From the NCBI GenBank assembly GCA_964416315.1, contig CAYQDR010000068.1, positions 1 to 25,355 of the forward strand: a stretch of DNA of 25,355 nt, in the 5' to 3' direction. The notes under the pieces are model-generated. The model was not told the origin of the DNA and did not search any database. It saw nothing but the letters and a program-made list of their open reading frames with translations. The stretch is from CAYQDR01 sp964416315 (GTDB lineage: Bacteria > Methylomirabilota > Methylomirabilia > Rokubacteriales > DASRDR01). A program made the translations under genes and the position numbers. Of this stretch, positions 7,255 to 14,425 are shown piece by piece. The first letter of the stretch is position 1. Every line of letters begins with the position of its first letter.

Positions 7255-8286
7255 TCAGGCGGTCGGGGCGCCGATGACCGCGGGCGCGGATGGAAGGGCT
7301 GGCAGGCTGACGCGGAACACGGCTCCCCCGCCCGCGCGGTTCGCGGCGGTCAACTGGCCCCCGAGCTCGCGGACGATGTCGGCGCAGATCGAGAGGCCGA
7401 GGCCGGTGCCGTGCGTCTTCGTCGTGAAGAACGGCTCGAAGAGGCGCGGGAGCGCCTCGGGCGGGATGCCCGGGCCCGTGTCGCGCACCTCGATCACCGC
7501 CCGCCCCGGCTCGGTCAGCCCGGCGATGGCGATCGTCTTGGTCCGCTTGCCGTCGCGGAGGGCGTCCTGGGCGTTCGTGACGAGGTTCAGCAGGACTTGC
7601 TGGAGCTGGAGGGGGCGGGCGATGACGAGCGGGAGGTCATGCGGGAAGTCGAGCTGCATGGTGATCCCGTCCCGCCGGAGGTCGTAGCCCTTGAGCTCGA
7701 CGGTGCGCCGGGCCACCTCGGCCCACGAGACGGCGACCTTCTCGGTCGAGCTCTGCCGCGCCGTCTGCAGGACGTTCGTGATGATACGCATCGCCAGGTT
7801 GGCGCCGTGCTCCACGCGGTCCAGGTGCCGGCGAAGGTCGGGCGCGGGCTCCCCGAGCTTCTGCCGGATCACGTCGAGGGGGAGGATCACGGCCTGGAGC
7901 GCGTTGCGGATCTCGTGGCTGACCCCGCTCAGCACCTCGCCGAGGACGTTCAGCCGCGCCGTCTGCTGGAGCTCCGTGTTGAGCCGAAGCGACTCGTCGT
8001 GGGCGCGCTCGAGCTCCTGGTAGAGCGCGGCCAGGCGGTGACGGCTGTACCGGTAGGCGTTGGCCAGGACCGCGGTGAGCGCACCGACCACGTTGAGGAT
8101 GAGCAAGTTGAACGCGGCCGTCTCCCAGGCATTCGGCGGCGCCACGCCCGTGGGGGGCAGCCACTTCGCCTGCTGGAGCAGGGCGATGGCGACGTAGCTC
8201 GCGGTCGCGGTCACGGTCGCGACCACGCAGGCCCTGCTCGACAGGACGATCCCGGCGTAGACGGGGACGATCGTGTAGACGCCCAC
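7255..8286 (-). CDS. Sensor histidine kinase, C-terminal ORF of a frameshifted gene
   Basis: This 343-residue frame holds the last membrane helices (about 1-40 and 58-77), a short coiled segment, the dimerisation/phosphoacceptor helix with His124 (GVSHEIRNAL), and an HATPase domain. The latter has an N box (QQVLLNLVTNAQDAL), G1 box (DTGPGIPP), F box (LFEPFFTTK) and G2 box (GTGLGL). All catalytic motifs are intact. The family normally has more membrane helices upstream, and these are present at 8287-8632 but in two other reading frames. GTG 8286 is an internal codon that could act as a secondary start; I doubt it is the natural one because it has no good ribosome site and cuts through the membrane domain. 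No response regulator gene is adjacent; the alcohol dehydrogenase follows six bases later. Confidence 0.85.
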   Translation of the reverse strand: MGVYTIVPVYAGIVLSSRACVVATVTATASYVAIALLQQAKWLPPTGVAPPNAWETAAFNLLILNVVGALTAVLANAYRYSRHRLAALYQELERAHDESLRLNTELQQTARLNVLGEVLSGVSHEIRNALQAVILPLDVIRQKLGEPAPDLRRHLDRVEHGANLAMRIITNVLQTARQSSTEKVAVSWAEVARRTVELKGYDLRRDGITMQLDFPHDLPLVIARPLQLQQVLLNLVTNAQDALRDGKRTKTIAIAGLTEPGRAVIEVRDTGPGIPPEALPRLFEPFFTTKTHGTGLGLSICADIVRELGGQLTAANRAGGGAVFRVSLPALPSAPAVIGAPTA

Positions 8287-8632
8287 GTAGGAGGCTGCGG
8301 CGAGCCCGCCGGCGGCATAGAGCCGACCGTGAGCAGGAGGATGTCGACGAGCATCCGGCTGTAGGCTTGGAGCCGGAACGCGCCGGCGGCGCGTCCGGCC
8401 AGGTAGTACGGGCCGTTCAGCAGGAGAGCGACCAGGGCGGTGGCGCGGATGACCGGGTTGGCGCCGACCGCAGACCCCAGCCCGAGGCCCTCGTTGAACG
8501 CAAGATCAGGAGCGCCACCGACCCCCGGAACGCGATCTCCTGCCTGACGCGCCTCTCGCGGCGCCGGGCCTGGAAGACGACGTCGTCCTCGGGCCGCCGG
8601 GGGCCCCGCGGCCGGAAGGGCTCCGCGGTCAC
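8287..8632 (-). pseudogene. N-terminal membrane part of the histidine kinase, split by two frameshifts
   Basis: The natural start is probably GTG 8632, which overlaps the preceding small gene in a GTGA junction. The first frame encodes a basic cytoplasmic stretch (EPFRPRGPRRPEDD and onward) and GSVALLIL. Near 8500 the sense moves to another frame (FNEGLGLGSAVGANP, then ALVALLLNGPYYLAG and MLVDILLLTVG). Near 8325 it moves again into the kinase frame (LYAAGGLAAASYVG). Both moves are -1, as if one base were missing each time. The full span is 1378 bases; adding two gives 1380, a whole number of codons (459 residues plus stop). This is either a decayed gene or two consensus errors in the assembly. 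Confidence 0.7.
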
Positions 8633-8808
8633 GGCGTGGTCCGGCGCTCGGGTTGGCGGAACAGGAGCCGCCACTCCGTGCGGTGGAGCTCGACGTCGCC
8701 CCGGAGCGGGACGACGGCGAACTCGCGCTCGCCCGGGTTGGGGAGCGGCAGGGGGATCGTGAGGATGTCACTCCAGCGCGCGCGAAGCTCGGTGACGTGA
8801 GCCGGCAT
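8629..8808 (-). CDS. Small hypothetical protein (59 aa) coupled to the histidine kinase
   Basis: ATG 8808 to TGA 8629 encodes 59 residues, starting MPAHVTELRARWSDILTIPL, continuing through PNPGEREFAVVPLRGDVEL and ending in an Arg-rich tail. Codon use is normal for the window, with G/C in the third position. The stop overlaps the kinase GTG in a GTGA junction, a strong sign that both are real and coupled. No membrane segment or known motif is visible. A promoter-like pair lies just upstream. Function unknown; the position suggests a partner or regulator of the kinase. Confidence 0.55.
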   Translation of the reverse strand: MPAHVTELRARWSDILTIPLPLPNPGEREFAVVPLRGDVELHRTEWRLLFRQPERRTTP

Positions 8809-8818
8809 GATCCTGTTT

Positions 8819-8848
8819 AGCCTAGCCCGCGCGGGGAGCGCTGTCCAG
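8819..8848 (-). promoter_or_regulatory. Possible promoter of the 59-aa / kinase / dehydrogenase unit
   Basis: On the minus strand CTGGAC (8848-8843) and TAGGCT (8824-8819) are 18 bases apart, with the ATG 11 bases downstream of the -10. The -35 is imperfect and the call is tentative. Confidence 0.3.
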
Positions 8849-8875
8849 GCCGCCGGGCAGGGTTCTGGAGCCTGC

Positions 8876-9013
8876 TCAGAGCCGGCGGGCGAGCACGGCG
8901 GCCTCGAGGATCACCTTGTCGGTGGGCCGCGCGGCCGAAGCATCCCCGACCACGATCCGGTTCCGGAGCGTCACGCCCTTGACCTGGAAGGCCGAGAACA
9001 GCGTGGGAAACAT
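8876..9013 (-). pseudogene. Old yellow enzyme-like deletion scar (45-codon remnant)
   Basis: A 45-codon ORF keeps a strong ribosome site (GGGAGG) and an ATG. Residues 2-21 (FPTLFSAFQVKGVTLRNRIV) match the N-terminus of the old yellow enzyme / 2,4-dienoyl-CoA reductase family, which normally runs 350-650 residues. Directly after RIV the frame reads VGDASAARPTDKVILEAAV and ends in RRL, which resembles the C-terminal VGD-A-x-R...EA tail of the same family. The simplest reading is a large in-frame internal deletion joining the first 20 codons to the last 25. No FMN-binding barrel remains, so it cannot be functional. The C-terminal match is weaker than the N-terminal one. Confidence 0.5.
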
Positions 9014-9059
9014 AGGACCTCCCGGCGAGCAGGTGTCCCGGTGGGCGGGTCCGCGAGGG

Positions 9060-9473
9060 TCAGCCGCTGCGAGGGGACGGCTCAGGGCGACGGCGGGCGG
9101 CGAGCCTGAAGGCGACGGTCAGGTAGCTTCGGACCGGGAGTAGGCGTTTCGCCACAGGATCGACACCCAGGGCAAATTCCTCCAGGGTGACGGCGCCGAG
9201 AAGCGCGGGACCACCGTTGGGGCCGATCAGGCAGAAGGTCGGACCTTCTTGCCCCTCCAGGGTCAGCAACACCACGCCGACAGGCCAGGTTTCCTCGCGC
9301 CCGTTCGCCAGGACAACCCGTCGCGTCCCAATCGGCTGGCACCCGATGGGCTCCACCACGTCCCGGGGCAACGTCGTGTAGGTCGCGCCGGTGTCCACCA
9401 GGACAGACAGCGTCCGCCCCCGGGTCGGGTCGTGGAGGTTTCTTACCGTGACCTCGACGCGAAACGTTCCCAC
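9060..9473 (-). CDS. Retropepsin-like (clan AA) aspartyl protease, copy 2
   Basis: A 137-residue protein starting at GTG 9473. VDTGATYTTLP carries the catalytic Asp27. Downstream are LANGREETWPVGVVLLTLEGQE and ALLGAVTLEEFALGVDPVAKRLLPV, which align along their whole length with the protein at 5805-6161. It has an extra basic C-terminal tail of about 18 residues (AARRRPEPSPRSG). Like copy 1 it would need to dimerise and has no signal peptide. The two copies are on the same strand about 3 kb apart and differ at many positions, so this is an old duplication or two independent members of the family, not a recent repeat. Substrate unknown. Confidence 0.82.
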   Translation of the reverse strand: MGTFRVEVTVRNLHDPTRGRTLSVLVDTGATYTTLPRDVVEPIGCQPIGTRRVVLANGREETWPVGVVLLTLEGQEGPTFCLIGPNGGPALLGAVTLEEFALGVDPVAKRLLPVRSYLTVAFRLAARRRPEPSPRSG

Positions 9474-9617
9474 TCGCCGCGCTCTTCCGCCATGTTAGCA
9501 CGCTCCCAGGAGACCACCGCGGCTGACGGTAGGGCAGAGCGCGCGAGGGCGCCCAGCGAGGCTCGGCCGCCTGCGGACCCTTGACACCCGCCGCGCTCCG
9601 TGCGAATGGAGGGGAGC

Positions 9618-10388
9618 ATGGCTGGCGGCTCGAGAGGCGAAGCCTCCCCGGACAACGGATGGCTCCTCGAGACGCGGGGGCTCACCAAGCGGTTCGGCGG
9701 CCTGGTGGCCGTGGACGGGCTGCCGCTGGCCATCCGCCCGGGCGAGGTCCGCGGCCTCATCGGCCCCAACGGGTCGGGCAAGACCACGACCATCAACCTG
9801 ATCTCGGGCCTCTATCGCGCCGACGCGGGCGAGATCCACCTCCGCGGCGAGCGGATCGACGGGCTGCGCCCGCACCAGATCACCGGGCGCGGCGTGGCGC
9901 GGACGTTCCAGATCCCCAAGCTCTTCGGGAACATGACCGTGCTGGAGAACGTGCTCGTGCCGGCGCTGGCCGAGCTGGATCGGGGCGGGGGCCGCCCGCT
10001 GGCCGAGATCCGCGAACGGGCGCGGCGGCTCCTCGAGTTCGTCGCCCTGGACGGGCTCCGTCATTCTCTCGCCAAGGAGCTGTCGGGCGGGCAGAGCATG
10101 CTGATCCAGATCGCGCGTGGCCTCATGGTGCACCCGATGCACCTCTTCCTGATGGACGAGCCGTTCGCCGGCGTCCACCCGGCGATCAAGGACACGATCA
10201 TGGAGGCGATCCGGTTGATGAACCGGCGGGAAGGCGTGACGTTCCTGATCGTCTCCCACGAGATGGCGACGCTCCGCCGGCTCTGCCCGCGGGTCTCGGT
10301 GATGCACGAGGGGCGGCTCATCGCCGAGGGGTCGTTCGAGGAGGTCGCGAACCACTCCCTCGTCCTCGAGGCCTACCTGGGGCGGTAG
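9618..10388 (+). CDS. livG: Branched-chain amino-acid-type ABC transporter ATP-binding protein LivG
   Basis: A 256-residue cytoplasmic ATPase. Walker A is GPNGSGKT (49-56), the signature LSGGQ lies at 155-159, Walker B LFLMDEP at 176-182, and the switch His214 in IVSHEM. The GRGVARTFQIPKLF and NMTVLENV segments after Walker A are typical of LivG. ATG 9618 is preferred over in-frame GTG 9600 and ATG 9606 because GGAGG (9608-9612) stands five bases upstream of it. livF follows after two bases and livM after four more, forming an operon. No livH or binding-protein gene is adjacent; candidates lie at 20072-22245 on the other strand. Substrate specificity is set by the binding protein, so leucine-type transport should not be assumed. 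Confidence 0.93.
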   Translation: MAGGSRGEASPDNGWLLETRGLTKRFGGLVAVDGLPLAIRPGEVRGLIGPNGSGKTTTINLISGLYRADAGEIHLRGERIDGLRPHQITGRGVARTFQIPKLFGNMTVLENVLVPALAELDRGGGRPLAEIRERARRLLEFVALDGLRHSLAKELSGGQSMLIQIARGLMVHPMHLFLMDEPFAGVHPAIKDTIMEAIRLMNRREGVTFLIVSHEMATLRRLCPRVSVMHEGRLIAEGSFEEVANHSLVLEAYLGR

Positions 10389-10390
10389 CG

Positions 10391-11113
10391 ATGGCGCTGC
10401 TCGAGGTGGACGGGATCGTCGCGGGCTACGTCGAGGGGATCGACGTCCTGAGCGACATCCGGCTCCGGGTCGAGCCGGGGACGATCACCGGCATCATCGG
10501 CCCCAACGGGGCGGGGAAGTCCACGCTGCTCAAGACGATCTTCGGGTTCCTCCACCCGCGGCGGGGCCGGATCGTCTTCGCCGGGCGCGGGATCGAGGGC
10601 CTGGCGCCCCACGAGATCAAGCGGCTCGGGATGAGCTACGCGCCGCAGGGGACGAACATCTTCCCGCAGCTCACGGTGCAGGAGAACCTCCAGCTCGGGA
10701 GCTGGGTCTTCCGGCGCGACGCCTCGCGTGTCGGCCGGGGGATGGAGCGCGCGTACGCCGAGTTCCCGCGCCTCGCCGAGAAGCGGCGGATGCGCGCCAC
10801 GGCGCTGAGCGGCGGCGAGGCGAAGATGCTCTCCCTCGCCAAGGAGCAGGTGAGCGAGCCCACCCTGCTGCTCGTGGACGAGCCGTCGGCCGGCCTCGCT
10901 CCGCGGATCGCCCAGCAAGTCTATGCCTGGCTTCTCGGGGCCCGGGCGGCGGGCGTGACGGTCCTGCTCGTGGATCAGAACATCACGAAGGCCGTCGAGA
11001 TCTCCGACTACCTCTACATGCTCGAGATGGGCCAGGTCCGCCGCGAGGGGCCGCGGCAGGCCTTCGCCGACCAGCTCCGCGAGCTGATCCGCGACGCCCT
11101 CCTCGGCGTCTGA
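10391..11113 (+). CDS. livF: Branched-chain amino-acid-type ABC transporter ATP-binding protein LivF
   Basis: A 240-residue ATPase partner of LivG. Walker A is GPNGAGKST (37-45). The signature is LSGGEAKML rather than LSGGQ, followed by Walker B LLLVDEPSAGLAP. The region where other ABC ATPases have the switch His reads LLVDQNI; LivF proteins usually have VEQN here, so the lack of His is normal and the Glu-to-Asp change is minor. The ATG lies two bases after the livG stop. With LivG it would form the nucleotide-binding heterodimer energising LivM and LivH in the inner membrane. Confidence 0.93.
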   Translation: MALLEVDGIVAGYVEGIDVLSDIRLRVEPGTITGIIGPNGAGKSTLLKTIFGFLHPRRGRIVFAGRGIEGLAPHEIKRLGMSYAPQGTNIFPQLTVQENLQLGSWVFRRDASRVGRGMERAYAEFPRLAEKRRMRATALSGGEAKMLSLAKEQVSEPTLLLVDEPSAGLAPRIAQQVYAWLLGARAAGVTVLLVDQNITKAVEISDYLYMLEMGQVRREGPRQAFADQLRELIRDALLGV

Positions 11114-11117
11114 GTCA

Positions 11118-12092
11118 GTGGCGCCCGTCGCCCGCCGGCTCGGCTGGTGCGCGCTCGTCTACGCCGCGCTCGCGTGGCTCCCGTGGGTCGTCTCCGAGTA
11201 TCACGCGCACGTGCTCGCCACCAGCTTCTACTACGTCATCCTGGCCCTCGGCTGGAACCTCCTGGCGGGTTACACCGGCCAGTTCTCGCTCGCGCACCAC
11301 ACGTTCGCGGGGATCGGCGGGTACACGTCGGCCCTGCTGGTCCACTACGCCGGCGTGCCGATCCTGGTCGGCATCGCAGCCGGAGTCGCCCTGGCCGCGG
11401 CGGTCGGGTACGGGCTCGGGACCCTGTGTCTCCGGATGCGGGCGATCTATCTCGCCCTCGCGACCTGGGCGTTCGCCGAGTCGGTCCGTCTCCTGATCAC
11501 CGTCGAGTACCAGATCACCCGGGGGGACCTCGGCCTGCGCACGCCGCTCCTCTTCGGCACCCCGCGCCCGACCCCGTACTACTACCTGTTCCTCGGCCTG
11601 GCCCTGGCGGCGCTGCTCCTGGCGTGGGAGATCGTCCACTCGCGCATCGGGGCCTACATGCGCGCCATCCGGGACGACGAGGAGGCGGCGGCGGCGATGG
11701 GCGTGGACACCTTCAAGTGGAAGCGGTTCGTCTTCGCCGTCTCGGCCGTCTTCGCCGCGGCGGCCGGGGGGTTCCAGGGACACTACGTGGGGCTGCTCTC
11801 GCCGACGCCGATGAAGTTCAACGAGATGGCCATGGTGGTGATCATGGTCATCGTCGGGGGCCTTCGGACCTTCCCCGGGCCCGTCCTGGGCGCCGTCTTC
11901 ATCGAGGGGCTCTCGGAGCTGCTGCGGGCGTGGGGCGAGGTGCGCATGGTGCTCTTCGCGCTCCTCGTGATCGGCGTGGCCCGGGCCTACCCGTCGGGCC
12001 TCGCCGGCCTCTGCCGGGCCGTGGGCCGGCGCCTGGCCGCGCGGATCCCGCCCCTCGCCCCGGTCCTCGCGCCGCGGAAGCTCGGGGACTGA
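11118..12092 (+). CDS. livM: Branched-chain amino-acid-type ABC transporter permease LivM
   Basis: A 324-residue integral membrane protein with about eight or nine hydrophobic segments. It starts at GTG 11118, four bases after livF. Characteristic LivM stretches include LGWNLLAGYTGQFSLAH, the GIGGYTSALL helix, and the cytoplasmic coupling segment SRIGAYMRAIRDDEEAAAAMGVD, which contacts the ATPases. GGLRTFPGPVLGAVF near the C-terminus is also typical. It should pair with a LivH-type permease. The transcript ends near a perfect 12-bp hairpin at 12128-12154. Confidence 0.93.
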   Translation: MAPVARRLGWCALVYAALAWLPWVVSEYHAHVLATSFYYVILALGWNLLAGYTGQFSLAHHTFAGIGGYTSALLVHYAGVPILVGIAAGVALAAAVGYGLGTLCLRMRAIYLALATWAFAESVRLLITVEYQITRGDLGLRTPLLFGTPRPTPYYYLFLGLALAALLLAWEIVHSRIGAYMRAIRDDEEAAAAMGVDTFKWKRFVFAVSAVFAAAAGGFQGHYVGLLSPTPMKFNEMAMVVIMVIVGGLRTFPGPVLGAVFIEGLSELLRAWGEVRMVLFALLVIGVARAYPSGLAGLCRAVGRRLAARIPPLAPVLAPRKLGD

Positions 12093-12116
12093 GGAGGCTC
12101 AGGGGGGTTCGCTCGC

Positions 12117-12154
12117 CCCCTCACCCTGCCCTCTCCCCCAACGGGGGAGAGGGC
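12117..12154. repeat. Dispersed palindromic (REP-like) repeat, copy B; possible bidirectional terminator
   Basis: CCCCTCACCCT is followed by a perfect 12-bp stem (GCCCTCTCCCCC 12128-12139 with its complement 12143-12154) around an AAC loop. It lies between the convergent livM (stop 12092) and thioredoxin-like (stop 12164) genes. It has no T-tract, so the terminator role is inferred from position only. Sequence matches copy C almost exactly. Confidence 0.75.
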
Positions 12155-12163
12155 AACGCCCGA

Positions 12164-12766
12164 TCAGCCCTTGGCCGCGAGCCCGAGCCGCGTCTCCAGC
12201 ACCGTCCGCACCTCCTTGACGGTGTCCCGCCAGAGGCTCTTGTCGGGAGCGGTGTCGTAGGCGGCGAGGATCTGCGCGCGGAACTCGTTCATCGCGGCTT
12301 CCTTCTTCTCCTCGGGCGCGATGTCCACCGTCTTCTGGCGGATGGCAAACGTCCGCTGGGTGGCGGCGTGCGCGCGCTCGATCCAGCGCCCGATCTCGTT
12401 CCAGTCCTTGTCGAAGAAGACCAGGATCGGGATGGAGCGGTAGCCGTTGTTCAGGAAGCAGTCCGTCATGTCGAGGTCCTGGTCGCGGAAGAAGACACGC
12501 AGCTCGCAGTTCGGCATGGCCTCACAGAGGTGCGCGAGCACCGGCGAGTTCCGGTGGACGTCCCCGCACCAGTTCTCGGCGAGCATGAGGGCGTACCGCA
12601 CCTGGCCGAGGCCGCCGAAGAACCGCCGCTCCTCGTCGGTCAGCAGCGCCCTCTGGTAGTTCTGCTCGGTACGGGCGCGTGTGTCGCCCATCTGGGCCAT
12701 GTAGTCCTTCCAGGCCAGGCCCTTGGCGAAGCGCTGCGCGTCCAGGGGGATCCTCAACTGGGCCAT
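12164..12766 (-). CDS. Thioredoxin-like family protein
   Basis: A 200-residue protein that matches the thioredoxin-like family with an ENWCGD active-site strand (here ENWCGDV, Cys67). The second Cys of the classic CxxC is replaced, so it cannot form the usual intramolecular disulfide. The cis-Pro loop is present (SIPILVFFD, Pro113), and LRVFFRDQDLDMTD matches the intervening helix-strand. There is no signal peptide, so it is probably cytoplasmic, acting as a monothiol or binding protein. ATG 12766 has GGAGGAG upstream. A TATACT -10-like hexamer lies about 95 bases upstream. The dihydropyrimidinase gene precedes it on the same strand, 231 bases away, too far for tight coupling. Confidence 0.85.
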   Translation of the reverse strand: MAQLRIPLDAQRFAKGLAWKDYMAQMGDTRARTEQNYQRALLTDEERRFFGGLGQVRYALMLAENWCGDVHRNSPVLAHLCEAMPNCELRVFFRDQDLDMTDCFLNNGYRSIPILVFFDKDWNEIGRWIERAHAATQRTFAIRQKTVDIAPEEKKEAAMNEFRAQILAAYDTAPDKSLWRDTVKEVRTVLETRLGLAAKG

Positions 12767-12857
12767 GTCGGCTCTCCTCCGGTGGCGATAGTGGGGGTGG
12801 CGGTCACGGTGATGGGCCGCGCGGCGGCCCGACCCGGCTCATGGGCGCTCACACCGG

Positions 12858-12863
12858 AGTATA
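12858..12863 (-). promoter_or_regulatory. -10-like element upstream of the thioredoxin-like gene
   Basis: TATACT on the minus strand is a near-consensus -10 in a very GC-rich gap. It would give a leader of about 85 bases. No convincing -35 lies 16-18 bases upstream, so the call is tentative. Confidence 0.35.
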
Positions 12864-12917
12864 CCGCGCCACCGGGCTCGCCGCGGACCGTCGTTCCGGG
12901 CGGGTGGGGGAGGCGGG

Positions 12918-12992
12918 CTACGGGACCATGCGGGAGCCGCAGTCCCGGAAGTCGCGATCGAACGAGAACGCCGCGGCCAGCGCCAACCGCTA
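12918..12992 (-). pseudogene. C-terminal remnant of a VapC-like PIN toxin
   Basis: Read on the minus strand, the gap after the dihydropyrimidinase stop contains RLALAAAFSFDRDF, then RDCGSRMVP and a stop at 12918. The ATALxxxAFSFDRDF...G(F)R.VP pattern is the usual ending of VapC PIN-domain ribonucleases, where the Asp in FDRDF completes the acidic metal site. No start codon, no N-terminal PIN half and no antitoxin gene are present, and the frame is closed just upstream. It is best read as a decayed toxin gene. Identification rests on about 23 residues. Confidence 0.4.
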
Positions 12993-12997
12993 CCCAC

Positions 12998-14425
12998 CTA
13001 GCAGGCCGGCCGTTGCAGGACCTCGGCGCTGATCTTTCGCGGGACGAGCTGGCCGTCCCGGACGTCGCCGAGGAGCCGGCCGCCCTCCACGAGGACCCGG
13101 CCGCGCAGGATCGTCGCCACGGGCCAGCCCTGCACCTCCCAGCCCTCCCACGGGCTGTAGTCGCTCACGTGGAAGTCCCCGCGCGTGAGCGTCTTGCGGA
13201 GGGCGGGGTCGATGAGGACCAGGTCGGCGTCGCTTCCGGCCGCGATGGCGCCCTTGCGCGGGTAGAGGCCGAGGATCCTGGCGGCGTTCGTCGAGGTCAC
13301 GGCCGCAAACCGCTCGAGCGACATCCCGCGCTTCATCACGCCCTCGGAGAAGACGATCCCCATGCGCGCCTCGGCGCCGAGGTTGCCGCCCGTCACGTCC
13401 TCGATGGTCTTGCCGCGGAGCTTCAGCTCGAGCGACGTCGGGTACTCGTCGGTGCCGGTCGTCGAGACGCCGTCGCGGACGAGGCCGTCCCAGAGGGCGG
13501 CCTGGTCCTCGGGGTACTTCAGGGACGGATAGGTGTGATAGCAGAAGCCGCGCGGCTTCTTGTAGTCCTCCGCCGTGAAGCAGGCGTAGTGGTGGAGCGT
13601 CTCGGCGTAGACGGGACGCCCCCTGGCCCGGGCCTCGGCCACGGCCTCGACCCCTTCCTTCGCGGAGGTGTGGACGAAGTAGACGGCGGCGCCGGTCGCC
13701 TCGGCCAGGTGGATGGTCCGCCGGAAGGCCAGCGCCTCCGAGAGCTTGTTGTGCACGAGGGGCAGGTTCCAGCCCTCCATGCGCCCCTCTTCCCGGAGCT
13801 TCTCGTACATGAACTGGACGATGTCGTGGTCCTCGGCGTGCACGACCATGAGGCCGCCATGCGCGGCGGCCTTCTCCATGGCGAGCTGGATCCGGCCGAA
13901 GTCGAGCCGGTACGGGGGGCGCTTGGGGTGCGGTGGCAGGACCTCCGTGGTGAAGACCTTGAAGCTGGGGAACCCGGCCTGGATCGCGTCGGGCATCTGG
14001 TCGAAGGTCTTGAGCGGCAAGGCGCCCTGGAGCGCGACGTGAAACGTGTAGTCCACGTGCGAGTTGCCCTTCCACCGGGCGGCGCGCTGCTCGATGGCGA
14101 CGGGGATGTCGGTCCCGGGCCGGACGAAGCAGAAGTCCACGTGGGTCGTGGTCCCCCCGAAGGCCATCCCGCGGGTGTCCTCTTCCGGCCCCAGCGTGAA
14201 CAAGCCCTCGTCGGGGTGCATGGCGATGAAGTGCGCCAGGTGGGTGTGGGGTTCCACGCCGCCGGGCACCACGAGCTTCCCCGCCGCGTCGATCACGCGG
14301 CCGGCCTCCGGCAGGGTGCCGGGGGTCGCCACCGAGACGATCCGGCCGCCCTGGACGCCGACGTCCCACTCGCCGGCGCCCCGAGGGGTCACCACCCGTC
14401 CGCCCCGAATCACGAGATCGAGCAC
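12998..14425 (-). CDS. Dihydropyrimidinase / hydantoinase-like amidohydrolase
   Basis: A 475-residue cyclic amidohydrolase of the dihydropyrimidinase group. The metal site is complete: His60 and His62 (EPHTHL), carboxylated Lys156 (SFKVF), His196 (VHAEDHD), His252 (FVHTSAKEG) and Asp326 (TGTDEYP). Relatives usually have GTDH where this one has GTDE, and the substrate-loop sequences differ from characterised D-hydantoinases, so the ring substrate may differ (hydantoin, dihydropyrimidine or similar imide). The start is GTG 14425 with AGGAGG six bases upstream. The C-terminal ADLVLIDP block with GDFHVSDYSPWEGWEV is typical of the family. It lies between the livGFM operon and the FKBP gene; a racemase of the hydantoin type is found at 22308-23042, supporting a shared pathway. 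Confidence 0.9.
   Translation of the reverse strand: MLDLVIRGGRVVTPRGAGEWDVGVQGGRIVSVATPGTLPEAGRVIDAAGKLVVPGGVEPHTHLAHFIAMHPDEGLFTLGPEEDTRGMAFGGTTTHVDFCFVRPGTDIPVAIEQRAARWKGNSHVDYTFHVALQGALPLKTFDQMPDAIQAGFPSFKVFTTEVLPPHPKRPPYRLDFGRIQLAMEKAAAHGGLMVVHAEDHDIVQFMYEKLREEGRMEGWNLPLVHNKLSEALAFRRTIHLAEATGAAVYFVHTSAKEGVEAVAEARARGRPVYAETLHHYACFTAEDYKKPRGFCYHTYPSLKYPEDQAALWDGLVRDGVSTTGTDEYPTSLELKLRGKTIEDVTGGNLGAEARMGIVFSEGVMKRGMSLERFAAVTSTNAARILGLYPRKGAIAAGSDADLVLIDPALRKTLTRGDFHVSDYSPWEGWEVQGWPVATILRGRVLVEGGRLLGDVRDGQLVPRKISAEVLQRPAC

Noticed and set aside
6073..8364. A 763-codon open frame on the plus strand
   Set aside because: It is antisense to the dehydrogenase and kinase, which have full family motifs; its translation is Arg/Glu/Gly/Pro-rich and without domains, as expected for a shadow frame in GC-rich DNA.
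9581..9609. Perfect TTGACA as -35 for livG
   Set aside because: At 16-18 bases downstream there is only CGAATG/GAATGG, and the resulting +1 would fall inside the ribosome site.
12128..12154. Calling the palindromic repeats intrinsic terminators
   Set aside because: No T-tract follows any copy, and one lies inside an apparent operon; I list them as repeats with a possible secondary role.
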